A stretch of 64,000 nt of DNA from the NCBI GenBank assembly GCA_040386595.1, contig JAZKFE010000109.1:1-64000 (forward strand). The letters are read 5' to 3'. Each line of letters opens with the position of its first letter. The first letter of the stretch is position 1. The notes under the pieces were generated by a model. It was not told where the DNA came from. It ran no database searches and was given only the letters and a program-made list of their open reading frames with translations. The position numbers and the translations under genes are program-made. Shown one piece after another: positions 52,853-61,911 of the stretch. This DNA comes from JAKFVC01 sp040386595. GTDB lineage: Bacteria; Planctomycetota; Planctomycetia; Planctomycetales; Planctomycetaceae.

Positions 52853-53482
52853 ATGACACTTGATGAACTCATTATTGAAGCACTCGGGTATCTCCGTAAC
52901 GTCGGTTGCAGTCTTGGCGATATTCGCTTATACGTCCAAATCCGTGAAGACGAGAGACATACCCCAGCGGAAGATCGCGCTGTGCTTCGGCGACTTGAAG
53001 AGGATGGCCATGCGGTGGCCGTCGGTAAGAAGTGGTTCCTCACAGCGAGCGGGGATAAACTCATCCGTGGGCCTGCGCTGAAGGCCGAATGGCAAGAAGC
53101 GGATTTCTGGATTCTGCTTGCCGAAATCTACAATCGTCAATCCAGAGCAATTTATCTGTCACAAATCATTGCGGCTGCGGATTATATTAATCATGCCATT
53201 CCCACACTGGAGGAAATACATGGCGCCATCAATCGCCTACAGTCTGCACGCCTGATCAAAACAAAACACGATGTATTCTATGTCACAGACAAGGCATTGG
53301 AGTTGATGGCCCAAGTCGAGTCATCGTGCAAGGCAAACCTGCTCGCCCAACTTGTCGGTCTTGCTCGTATCCTGGAGTGTCCCTGCTGTGGCGTGAGACT
53401 AAAAACGGTTCGCTGGCGGTACACGCTCGATGCTGCAGCTTATAAGAATGCATTGAAGTCCTCCTACCAAGTGCCCAAGTGA
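52853..53482 (+). CDS. Winged-helix-like hypothetical protein
   Basis: The 209-residue soluble protein reads like two winged-helix units: LGDIRLYVQIREDERHTPAE with RAVLRRLEEDGHAVAVGKKW, and YLSQIIAAADYINHAIPTLE with INRLQSARLIKTKHDVFYV. A CPCCGVRL pair near the C-terminus could bind zinc. DNA binding is possible but untested. It lies between two attC-like sites and has no operon partner. Confidence 0.6.
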   Translation: MTLDELIIEALGYLRNVGCSLGDIRLYVQIREDERHTPAEDRAVLRRLEEDGHAVAVGKKWFLTASGDKLIRGPALKAEWQEADFWILLAEIYNRQSRAIYLSQIIAAADYINHAIPTLEEIHGAINRLQSARLIKTKHDVFYVTDKALELMAQVESSCKANLLAQLVGLARILECPCCGVRLKTVRWRYTLDAAAYKNALKSSYQVPK

Positions 53483-53496
53483 TTTGGAGTGGACAG

Positions 53497-53617
53497 ACCG
53501 AGTAAGCAGTTTAACCCGACATGCGCCGTGGTTGTTTTTTGGGCCGCCTCGCTGGTAAGGCACACGTTGGTTAATCTGGACGCGATGCAGTTCTCCGATG
53601 AGTCAAATTCTGTTACG
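53497..53617 (+). other. attC-like site (cassette junction)
   Basis: Left half ACCGAGT then AAGCAGTTTAACCCGACATG, the counterpart of the site at 51713. The right box is degenerate (GTTACGA at 53612-53618 at best). Ten bases later the next gene starts. Confidence 0.45.
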
Positions 53618-53626
53618 AGGCGATGA

Positions 53627-53884
53627 ATGATTTTTAACATCCCGGATGATCCGCGTGCGTTGCCTGACATTATCGTCGAATTAAAAAAAGAATATCGTTA
53701 CAAAACCATTGTATTTTGTTTGGTTGTTTGCATTGCTCTCGCTTCATTTGGAAGCCGTAAGGAAGCTGCCCAGATGGGGGTTATGATTCCGTTGTTCGCG
53801 ATCGCGGTCGATCTCATGTCCGTTCGGCGCTGCCTCCGGATCTGCCGAGCGCTGGGTGACCGTGGGGTGACTCCAGTTCTTTGA
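53627..53884 (+). CDS. Small membrane protein with repeat-derived end
   Basis: The 85-residue protein has a membrane helix (TIVFCLVVCIALASFG) and a second hydrophobic segment (GVMIPLFAIAVDLMSV). Its last residues (GDRGVTPVL) and stop come from a half-copy of the MITE-like repeat, as at 15575. Function unknown. Confidence 0.5.
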   Translation: MIFNIPDDPRALPDIIVELKKEYRYKTIVFCLVVCIALASFGSRKEAAQMGVMIPLFAIAVDLMSVRRCLRICRALGDRGVTPVL

Positions 53885-53901
53885 ACCTGTGCCATTCCGG
53901 G
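53860..53901 (+). repeat. Degenerate half-copy of the MITE-like repeat
   Basis: GGGGTGACTCCAGTTCTTTG then AACCTGTGCCATTCCGG resembles both arms of the ~195 bp repeat joined at the centre. It encodes the end of the small membrane protein. Confidence 0.4.
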
Positions 53902-54005
53902 GTATTCGAGCCAAAGCGGATCGTTCATAAGTTCTTGGCGACGGTTGAGCTTGTTGCACGGTATTTCAATGATCAAATTGGCCTAGCACTCGGGGCGTCC
54001 TGGTG

Positions 54006-54012
54006 GTTAGGT
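54006..54012 (+). other. GTTRRRY (R'-like) box
   Basis: GTTAGGT, perfect to consensus, 21 bases before the GTG start of the ADP-ribosylglycohydrolase. The matching R'' is not clear in the region upstream. Confidence 0.45.
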
Positions 54013-54033
54013 GGTTTTAGGGGTTCTTAGTTC

Positions 54034-54924
54034 GTGGTTTCACCATCGCTCAATGATCGGGTTCTCGGCTGCATTGTTGGAGGGGCTCTGGGGGATGCTA
54101 TCGGCTCGTGCTATGAGGGAGTCGAACCACCGCAAGATTTGGTCATACCCGATCGTCTTCGAATTTCTGATGATACTCAAATGACGGTTGCGACCTGTGA
54201 GTCTTTCGTCGAACACGGCGTTGTAACTCCGAAATCCGTCGCGGAACATTTTTTACGTTGGCACCGCGGGCGGCGGATTACTGGTCTGGGGGCGTCTACC
54301 CTGAAAGCTCTCACCGAACTTGAAGTGGGGGGACACTGGGCGACCGTTGGTGCCGTTGGAGAGCGAGCGGCTGGAAACGGTGCTGCGATGCGTATTGCTC
54401 CGTTGGCCTTCGTGCTGGATCCTGACGATGATTTGCAGCGCCAAGTGATCCGCGATGTTTGCCGAATTACGCATCGTCATGATGAAGCCTACCTGGGAGC
54501 ACTCGCCATTGTTCGGGTGATTCGGAATGTGCTGGCGGGGAGTTCTCTGGATGAGACTCTCATCAGCTCCGTGGTTGCGAGGCTTCCTGATTCGCGAGTG
54601 CGCGATCGCTTGCACGGCCTGTTGAATACTTCAATGACAGTGCGTCAGTATGGCGACACTTTTGGAGCCACTGGTTATGTTGTTGATTCCGTTCCCTTGG
54701 CGATTCTGGCGGCGGTACGATCCGCGAGTTTTATGTCGACGGTTGACTCCATCGTGAAGTGCGGCGGTGACACAGATACTGTCGCGTCAATGTTTGGGCA
54801 AATCTTTGGTGCGGCCCATGGAATTGATTCTCTTCCTCGAGACTTAGTTGCTCGAATTGATGCGATTGAGATGATTCAGAATGTTGCATCCGGGTTTTAT
54901 TCTTGCGTTTCTTTAGGGAGTTGA
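54034..54924 (+). CDS. ADP-ribosylglycohydrolase family protein
   Basis: The 296-residue protein keeps the family's metal-binding pattern: GGALGDAIGSCYEG with Asp21, SDDTQM (residues 45-50), then GNGAAMRIAPLAF, HRHDEAYLGALAI and VKCGGDTDTVASMFGQI. Members remove ADP-ribose from proteins or small molecules, including dinitrogenase reductase and arginine-linked targets; here the substrate is unknown. Start is GTG. It is the clearest enzyme among the cassette-like genes, 21 bases after a GTTAGGT box. Confidence 0.88.
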   Translation: MVSPSLNDRVLGCIVGGALGDAIGSCYEGVEPPQDLVIPDRLRISDDTQMTVATCESFVEHGVVTPKSVAEHFLRWHRGRRITGLGASTLKALTELEVGGHWATVGAVGERAAGNGAAMRIAPLAFVLDPDDDLQRQVIRDVCRITHRHDEAYLGALAIVRVIRNVLAGSSLDETLISSVVARLPDSRVRDRLHGLLNTSMTVRQYGDTFGATGYVVDSVPLAILAAVRSASFMSTVDSIVKCGGDTDTVASMFGQIFGAAHGIDSLPRDLVARIDAIEMIQNVASGFYSCVSLGS

Positions 54925-54984
54925 CCCATACTGCTTACTATCGTATACCTCGGGACGCTGGCCAATCTGAGTGTCGGCAGTTGT

Positions 54985-55061
54985 GCCTAAAAACGATTCT
55001 GCTCGTTGCGTGCGGCGATGTCGCTGTTTTTGCACACGCTGGTTTAATCTCGGTGTTAGGC
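54985..55061 (+). other. attC-like site, best formed (77 bp)
   Basis: GCCTAAA (54985-54991) pairs with GTTAGGC (55055-55061). Inner GATT and AATC blocks (GGTTTAATCTCGGT before the R' box) are complementary, and the core GCGTGCGGCGATGTCGC is partly symmetric. Next ATG is eight bases on. Confidence 0.65.
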
Positions 55062-55069
55062 AGATTGAG

Positions 55070-55603
55070 ATGGCTGCAATTCAAGATCTTACTAATGACT
55101 CGGCGACTGAAACCGCGATTGCTCTCAGCAAAGCGAAGCTTGTGCAGAACTTTGTTGGGTGTGTCGCCTTTGTGGTTTGCGGCATCTTGATTTGGTGTTT
55201 TAATGGTTCATTTCAAGCCAGGGTCGCTGGTGTTTTCTGTGCGGGCTTTTTTGGCCTCTGTGGCCTTTGCAGTTGTTTGAAGCTGTTCGACAGAAGGCCC
55301 GGTCTCATCATCGATCGCGAAGGTTTGGTCGATAACTCAAGCGGAATTGCCGCGGGACGAATTCCCTGGAATGAAATCACTGGCATCAGGTTGTCGTGCA
55401 TCGAAAGACAGGAATTTTTGACGATTGACACTGTTGATCCGCAGAAATACATCCGCCGCGGCACGTTTTTCCACCGGATGCTCAATGTCGGGAACAATGC
55501 TCTGGTTGGCGGTCCTATCAATATTTCATCACATTCGCTAGACATCTCCTTGTGCGAGCTCTGTCGAATTTTGGAGGATGCGATGACGAGGTACAAAGTG
55601 TAG
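55070..55603 (+). CDS. STM3941-like membrane protein
   Basis: The 177-residue protein has two membrane helices (FVGCVAFVVCGILIWCF; VAGVFCAGFFGLCGLCS), then a soluble PH-like domain: LFDRRPGLIIDREGLVDNSS, IPWNEITGIRLS and FLTIDTVDPQKYI. This matches the STM3941 family, a protein type I recall from integron cassettes. ATG 55070 is chosen because it is eight bases after the attC-like GTTAGGC; the longer frame to 54971 would cover that site. Function unknown. Confidence 0.72.
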   Translation: MAAIQDLTNDSATETAIALSKAKLVQNFVGCVAFVVCGILIWCFNGSFQARVAGVFCAGFFGLCGLCSCLKLFDRRPGLIIDREGLVDNSSGIAAGRIPWNEITGIRLSCIERQEFLTIDTVDPQKYIRRGTFFHRMLNVGNNALVGGPINISSHSLDISLCELCRILEDAMTRYKV

Positions 55604-55733
55604 TCACGCTGGTCTCGATATTTGCATGAGTATTCCCGCATGTTTGAGTGCCTGCAAAACGGTTTAATCCAGTTATTCAATATGGTTAATGTTCCCGTTC
55701 GCGAAGCCTTGGATAACGGGTGTTCGAATTTGT

Positions 55734-55740
55734 GTTAGGG
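55734..55740 (+). other. GTTRRRY-like box
   Basis: GTTAGGG, one base off GTTRRRY, overlapping the AGGGGAG ribosome site of the gene at 55744. This may be a fused R' box and ribosome site. Confidence 0.35.
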
Positions 55741-55743
55741 GAG

Positions 55744-56649
55744 ATGATGATTTCCAGGCGTGCCATTATGGGGTTCACGGTTGTGGCGTTGTGCGCGTTA
55801 ACTGCCGGGAGCGTTGGAGTCGCTGACGAGCCGTCGGTCTCTGAGGCACTTGGCCTCTTGAAGGCTTTGGAGAAGACGCGCACCTCGTTTAAGCCATTTC
55901 GGTTGAACGGTACGTTAAGACGTCCATTCCTCAATGCGGATGACAAGACAACGTTCCGTGTCGACTGCGAGGATGCAAAGTATCGTGTCACGTCGCTCGG
56001 TTCCCGACGCAGGGTTGCAGTGTATGACGGTGAGCAACTTTTGACCTACGACGGGCAACAGAATGCGGCGATCATGAAGCCTGAGGAACGCTCGTCATCT
56101 GCATTGGCTTTCGATCCGCGGACATTGGGATTTTCCACCGGGTTATACAGCGACCTGACTCTCAAGGAAAATCTGGCCTATCATTCTGCCAAAGATACCG
56201 TAATCGTTGACATCCCCCCAGGACGACGACAGTCGGGTTTGGTGGGCGTTGAATTGACCGACCGGTTCGCCCAACGCATCCGGTTCGAGGTCGAAAACCA
56301 TGCTCCCTATCGAGTCCACTACTACTCGAAAACGATTTCTCGGAAAGACGGTAAAGGGATATTCGCAACTTACACGACCACTACCGAGTATTGGCCGGAG
56401 CAATCAGAGAATTGGATTCCGAAAAAGCTGACGGCGTTCACTCAGTATGGAGACGACGATCAAAAGGTGGTGGAATCGGTCGTCGAATTTGAACGCCCCG
56501 AGTTTGTCTCAGAAATCGCCCCCAGCACATGGACGATTGCGGGGCTGTCGCTGCCGTTCGGTGAACCTGTCGTTGATTTGAGAATCAAGCAACGCATCGG
56601 TTATTGGAATGGGGCAGAGCTCGTCGAACAAGTTCCAGTGCGGAAATAG
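55744..56649 (+). CDS. Secreted LolA-like hypothetical protein
   Basis: The 301-residue exported protein has a signal peptide (MGFTVVALCALTAGSVGVAD). The mature part is beta-rich and resembles the LolA/DUF2092-like fold seen in planctomycete secreted proteins: TLRRPFLNADDKTTFRVDCE, YDGEQLLTYDGQQNAAIMKP and APYRVHYYSKTISRKDGKG. ATGs at 55744 and 55747 follow AGGGGAG directly; the longer frame from 55720 is rejected because it begins in the cassette junction. It is the last gene of the plus-strand array. Confidence 0.65.
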   Translation: MMISRRAIMGFTVVALCALTAGSVGVADEPSVSEALGLLKALEKTRTSFKPFRLNGTLRRPFLNADDKTTFRVDCEDAKYRVTSLGSRRRVAVYDGEQLLTYDGQQNAAIMKPEERSSSALAFDPRTLGFSTGLYSDLTLKENLAYHSAKDTVIVDIPPGRRQSGLVGVELTDRFAQRIRFEVENHAPYRVHYYSKTISRKDGKGIFATYTTTTEYWPEQSENWIPKKLTAFTQYGDDDQKVVESVVEFERPEFVSEIAPSTWTIAGLSLPFGEPVVDLRIKQRIGYWNGAELVEQVPVRK

Positions 56650-57364
56650 GGGCTGGTCAAGCCGAAGTGACTCTGGCCAGTGCGAGCCGGGCTGACAGAG
56701 GAATTTATCCCTGTCCGGTTTGCTTTGACTTTCTGCCACATCCCTGCACAGCGGCCATCAATTTCAGATTTTCGACGATAATGGCTTGCGAGCTGCGCTG
56801 AGCGACTTCTGGTGCTCGGCAGCGGTGCCACTTCATCCAAACCTTTCCTGCAGTCGTATCAGTTGTTGTTTATTGGTGATAACGCCCCGAGAGGAATGCG
56901 TTTTCGGCTACGTAATTTTTTAAAAATCTGATAATCTGATTGCATGGCCTGCGTGTCGGAATGCGCCTGAATTTACGAGATAAGTCGACGTTTCGCCCTG
57001 GACTTACTCTAATTCCACGGGAAGCATTCTACCGATCAGGTGGAGCGTTTGGGGGTGGTTTCAGGAACCGTCGAAGGTGTCTGCCGCGCTGCGGGGCAAC
57101 GTGTGAAGGATTTTGGGAGGGGTAAGGCATCGGGCGTATCACGATGGATTCAAGATTCCTTGAGAATTTGCGTTCAGAAATCCCTCTCAGCGTTGACCGC
57201 CGGGGCCTGTTGCGACGAAATACGTTTCATGCGAGTTCCGGAGTTCACCGCTCTGGTTCCGGAGACGCAGTTTTGTCACCGGAACGCGACGCAGCACGCA
57301 TTCACCAGAAAGTCGTAGTCCGGCGGGGTACTGTCCCGCTGGCGAAGAATTCGAGAGCCAATTG
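56650..57364. other. Intergenic region, no gene recognised
   Basis: About 700 bases between the array and the glycolate oxidase operon. Short open frames on both strands lack protein-like composition. No attC-like box or RNA gene was recognised. Confidence 0.45.
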
Positions 57365-59795
57365 ATGAGCATGGACAACTTGGGAGAGCGGTTGAAACGC
57401 TCGATTCGGCGGGGGCGAGTGCTGACGGCACCGGCTCAGTTGGCGGGATATGACACCGACGGGCTGGGCTACAAGACATTTCGGCCGGATGCGGTGGTGA
57501 TCCCGGCTGACGCGGATGAGCTCGTCCAGCTGTTGCGTGATTCGAGTCAACTCGGTGTGCCCGTGACGATTCGCGGGGCGGGGACATCTCTGTCTGGGGG
57601 GCCGGTGGCCGCTCAGGGGGGCGTCGTCGTGCATACTTCGTCGCTGAAGAAGGTGCGGACGATCTGTTCCGAAGGCTACTGGTGCGAAGTCGAATGCAGC
57701 GTCGTGCTGAATCAACTCGACGCCACCCTCTTGCCCTATGGGTTGTTTTACCCGCCTGATCCGTCGAGCGGCCCGGTGTGTACGCTCGGCGGCAATATTG
57801 CGATGAATGCTGGCGGGGCACACTGTTTTCGCTACGGCGTGACGAGTAACTACGTTCTCGGGCTGGAAGTCGTGTTACTCGACGGCAGCGTGCATCGCTT
57901 TGGAGGGCCGGCCGGTGGACGTGGTGATTGGCGCGAGGACTGGAAGCGGTTGATGGTGGGTTCGGAAGGAACGCTGGGAGCGTTTACCCGCTTCTGGCTG
58001 CGGTTGTTGCCGCGACCCGAGAAAGTTTGGACGTATCGCGCCACGTTTGCGGATCTGCAATCGGCCGAGCAAGCCATCCATGCGCTGGCGGTGCACTCGT
58101 CGTTCCCCGTGGCGATCGAACTGATGGACCCCCGGTGTGTCGCGATGGTCGAGAACAGTCCGATGGCAGTCGGACTTCCCAAGGATGCTTTCCTGCTCGT
58201 GACAGAAATCGACGGGCCGACGGCTCTGGTCGACGCCCGAGCCAAAGAGGTCGCCGAACTTCTCAATAAGGCTGGTGCGACGAGCGTCGAATATAGTGAC
58301 GACGAAGCGACGCGCAAGGGGCTTTGGAAGGCCCGCAAAGTGGCCGGCGGCTTGATGGGCCAGCTCAGTCCGGACTTCCTCGTGCAAGACGCGGTGATTC
58401 CCAAGCGAGCCCTCGCCGAACTGTTGAAATTAGTGTACGACGAAGCAGATGCTGCGGGACTTCCGGTGGTCAATGTGTTCCATGCGGGGGACGGCAATCT
58501 GCATCCCAACTTCCTCTTCGACTCGGGGAAACCGGGCGAGATCGAAAAGGTTGAAGCGATCAGCAAGCGGTTGATGCAGCGCGTGGTGGCTGTCGGCGGA
58601 ACATTGTCGGGCGAGCACGGGATTGGCAACGATAAGACGGCCTACATGCCGCTCGTATTTGGTGAGCACACCTTGCGATTGCAGTTGGCTGTGCCGCATG
58701 TCTTCAATCCGCGACATCAGTTGAATCCGCTGAAGGTGTTCGCGGCACGTCGATTTGATGACGGTCGCGGAAGTGCCGGGAAATCCGCAGAAGCTCATGG
58801 CCATGCTCACGAGCCCGTAACGAAAGACACAGGATCGCCAGGTTATGCGGCGACCAACAGCGATCGCACGTTTGTGCCGTTTTTTGACCCGATCGACGGT
58901 GTGATGTGTGGCCCCGCGACGATGACTGCAGCCGATCTCGAAACGCTGCGGACATCACATGGGTTCCGCTTTCCACTGATCCTCGATCAACAGTTACCAC
59001 TGTGCGAACAGATTGCGGCCAGCGGCTTTGCCCCGGCATCGTCCCGTTTTGGGCCGTACTGTGACAACGTGATGGGGATGAACTGGAAGCTGCCCAGTGG
59101 CCGCATCATTCGGATTGGCGAACGCGTTGTGAAGTCAACAACCGGTTACGACCTGCTGCGGTATCTGTTGAATTCCGCAGGCCGGTTTGGCGAGCCGGTT
59201 GATTTCGTGTTGCGGTTACGTCCCGATGGTGGAACGTCCGGAGTCTTCTGGCTGACGGGTGGCCAGCAGGCCGTTTCGCAAGCTGTGGCAGCGTTGCTGG
59301 CGACGTGTTGGATTCATTGGTTCGACGCAGTCGATGTGCTGTTCGATGGTCAGGCCGACTCGTGCCGGTTGCGGATCGCACTGAACTGCCCGGCAAATGA
59401 ATGGCCTGTCTACCAGCAGTTCGTGTCGTCGGTCGCGGCGACGCACCGTTTGTCGCTGGAGTCTGATGCTACGACACGCCTCGCTCCCGACGGCTGCCCC
59501 GACTTTGCTCTGAAGACGACACCTGACAAGGCGATCCAGCTGGCTCAAAANNNNNNNNNNTAGTAGCAATGAGGTCTCCTGTGTAGCCATGTGCTACAAC
59601 GGCGTGGTTCATGGCTATCTCAAACAACCTGCGACTGATGCCCAATCGCAGGTCACTCAGATTATTCAACGTCACTCGCCAGCTTTGTACGAAATCGGCG
59701 GAGACTGGCAGTCACGACATCTTCCCAGCGCGGCACCGACGGGTGTCGAAGCGGAATGGCTGAAGCTGCTGGAACAGGAGTTTACATCAATATGA
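57365..59795 (+). CDS. glcD: Glycolate oxidase GlcD-GlcE fusion (cut by an assembly gap)
   Basis: One long protein of about 810 residues. The N-terminal FAD-binding domain has FRPDAVVIPADADELVQLLR, VTIRGAGTSLSGGPVAAQGG and GGNIAMNAGGAH. The FAD-oxidase C-terminal domain ends near HGIGNDKTAYMPLVFGE. A further GlcE-like FAD-binding region spans residues ~500-800. The gene crosses the 10-N gap (59551-59560), where the frame shifts by one, and ends in TGA at 59793-59795. It precedes glcF with a four-base overlap. The fusion oxidises glycolate (or related hydroxyacids) to glyoxylate. ATG 57371 is an alternative start. Confidence 0.87.
59551..59560. other. Assembly gap (10 N)
   Basis: A fixed-length placeholder interrupting the glycolate oxidase fusion; true length unknown. 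Confidence 0.95.
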
Positions 59796-61024
59796 CCGCG
59801 CCTCATTCATCTGCCCCTGCTCTTCAGCCCTGCACGTCGCCCATCCCCGAACGCGACATCCTGACGAGCTGCGTGCATTGCGGATTCTGCCTGGAAGTGT
59901 GTCCGACCTACCAGTTGTCGGGTGACGAAAATAACTCACCGCGTGGTCGACTGCGACTGTGGCGTGAAGAGGCCGAAGGCCGACTCGAACGCGACCCGTG
60001 GACCGTCACGTACACTCAGGATTGCGTCGGCTGTCTGGCTTGTGAATCGGCCTGCCCGGCAAACGTTCCGTATGGAGAAATCCTGGAGCAAACGCGTCAT
60101 GCGCACGTGGCTTCAGGACGCATACGGCCACCGCTAAAGCTCCGCATCGCAGCCGCCTTGGCATCGCGACCGTCGCTCTTCAGTCTGGCCATGCTGCCGA
60201 TGCGATTGCTGCGTCAATGGGGCATCTTGCCGCATCCGTTTTTGTTCTCCGGCAGCCCTGCTCTGGCACAATCGACCGCCAGCTACGCCGAGCAGCTGAT
60301 GAAGAAACATCGGCCGACAGGTCCCCGAGTCGCCCTCTTGACGGGTTGCTTGATGGAGTCGGTCTTTCGCGAGATCAACTTCGCGACCGTGCGCGTGTTG
60401 ATTGAAAACAATGTGCAGGTCGTGGTTCCGCGCGATCAAGGTTGTTGCGGTGCCATGCAGGAACACCTGGGGCTGGACGGCGTCGATCAGTTGCGAGAAA
60501 ACAATCGCAATGCGTTCCGACCACTGGGTGTCGATGCGGTCGTCTGCAATTCCTCGGGCTGTGGACTGGCAACCGGGAAGGCTCTGGGGAGCGACGTCCC
60601 CGTCCGCGATGTGCTCGACTTCCTGGGTGAACTACCGCTCGTGCGGCGGAAACGACCGGCTGCTGCCGACGCCACGCGAGTCTACGTCGACCTGCCCTGT
60701 CATCTGGTGCATGGTCAGAAGCTTGCCGGGATTCCGAAGTCGGTGCTCGATGCGACCGGCTACCAGTGGGAGCTGGCCCCTCAAGCCCGCGACTGCTGCG
60801 GTTCAGGCGGTGTCTACAACTTGCAGCAGCCTGAGAACGCGCGCGAAATTTTGACTCGCAAATCAGCGTTCCTCAACAACGCAGCTGGTGCCCCGGTGAT
60901 CCTGGCCACCAGCAATCATGTTTGCATGATGCAATGGAACTCGGCCCGCACCACCGGTCTCGTCAAGAAGCCGTACACTGTGCAGCACGTCATTCAATTG
61001 CTGGATCCTCAACCGACCGTGTAA
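59792..61024 (+). CDS. glcF: Glycolate oxidase iron-sulfur subunit GlcF
   Basis: The 410-residue protein has two 4Fe-4S clusters (TSCVHCGFCLEVCPTY; DCVGCLACESACPANV) and two CCG domains (DQGCCGAMQEHLG; ARDCCGSGGVYNL). These pass electrons from the FAD subunits to the quinone pool. ATG 59792 overlaps the upstream TGA by four bases (ATGA), so translation is coupled. A longer in-frame ATG at 59756 lies inside the GlcDE gene and is rejected. Confidence 0.93.
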   Translation: MTAPHSSAPALQPCTSPIPERDILTSCVHCGFCLEVCPTYQLSGDENNSPRGRLRLWREEAEGRLERDPWTVTYTQDCVGCLACESACPANVPYGEILEQTRHAHVASGRIRPPLKLRIAAALASRPSLFSLAMLPMRLLRQWGILPHPFLFSGSPALAQSTASYAEQLMKKHRPTGPRVALLTGCLMESVFREINFATVRVLIENNVQVVVPRDQGCCGAMQEHLGLDGVDQLRENNRNAFRPLGVDAVVCNSSGCGLATGKALGSDVPVRDVLDFLGELPLVRRKRPAAADATRVYVDLPCHLVHGQKLAGIPKSVLDATGYQWELAPQARDCCGSGGVYNLQQPENAREILTRKSAFLNNAAGAPVILATSNHVCMMQWNSARTTGLVKKPYTVQHVIQLLDPQPTV

Positions 61025-61559
61025 GCATCAACCGGCCGCAGCGAATCACCGCACGGCCTAATCTTGCATCTCAACGCGAGGATGATTCTGTCATCTTCGC
61101 GTTGAACATTTGTGCGGAGTATATTTGCAGGCAATTTGTCTCTCGGATAGAATTGCTGCTCGTGATCCATCTTGGATCAAAATGGGTAAGGCCGTTTGTA
61201 TCTCCGGCGTAGCGTCAGCCGTAAAGACGCAGTTCGATGGGAGTTCGGGTTGAGGTTGGTGAAGGTGAAAGTCTGCACGACGCTCTTCGCAGGTTGAGGG
61301 GCCACGTGCAGCATCACTGTCGTCGTGCATGGTACAAAACGCGAGTCGGCTATTACGAGAAGCCCAGCGTCCGAAAGCGACGCAAGAAGCGATTACAGCA
61401 GCGGAATCGTTTTCTATTCAAAATGCATGGCGCTTCGATTCGCATGTACCATGGTCTACGATCACTTCACAGTCGCGTTGGCGGTTTCCCGCGTCCATAG
61501 GTTCGTGTCTAATCACCTGATGGCATTTTCCGGAAGCGTTCGGTGGCTCAATGGAGAGA
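61025..61559. other. Intergenic region, no gene recognised
   Basis: Frames in this region do not look like real genes. A VQNASRLLREAQRPKATQEA stretch near 61330 is suggestive of coding remnants but has no supporting start or stop context. Confidence 0.4.
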
Positions 61560-61819
61560 ATGATGAATCTAGTTCTCGTCGGACAATCGAACGGACGCCG
61601 AAAAACTCAGTGGGGTGTCGCATTTTTTCTGGGCTGCGTTCTGGGGGCCATTTCCGCAGCGATCTCTGCGGCCTTTATTATGCTCTTTCTGGTGAATGGT
61701 CGTTGTCGGCTACGCTCCTCGGATTTGCGGGCCCCTTGATCATCGTCGCCGTGGGGATTCAGCTGGCTTGGAGAATGCCGATCGAGCAGCTGACCTCGCT
61801 TGAGACGCGCCGCGTCTGA
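61560..61819 (+). pseudogene. Frameshifted small membrane protein
   Basis: The first frame from ATG 61560 gives WGVAFFLGCVLGAISAAISA and FIMLFLVNG, then loses coding character. The +1-shifted frame continues with EWSLSATLLGFAGPLIIVAV and AWRMPIEQLTSLE to 61819. Together these make a two-helix protein of about 85 residues. The break near 61690-61705 is a real frameshift or a sequencing error. Confidence 0.5.
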
Positions 61820-61911
61820 CAAGCTCTCGACTTGATCTGCGCCAAAGCTAGGATACCATCAACGTCTCCCATCCGGCGCATGTGGATTACCCAGGGCATT
61901 GCTTTCAGAAT

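Noticed and set aside
54971..55069. Longer start for the STM3941-like gene
   Set aside because: The extension translates the attC-like site and lacks family sequence.
46697..56649. Reading the plus-strand genes as one operon
   Set aside because: Unrelated functions, individual ribosome sites in several genes, and attC-like junctions fit independent cassettes better.
61325..61819. 164-residue open frame
   Set aside because: Only its C-terminal part looks like a protein and belongs to the frameshifted membrane gene; the N-terminal part is chance open sequence.
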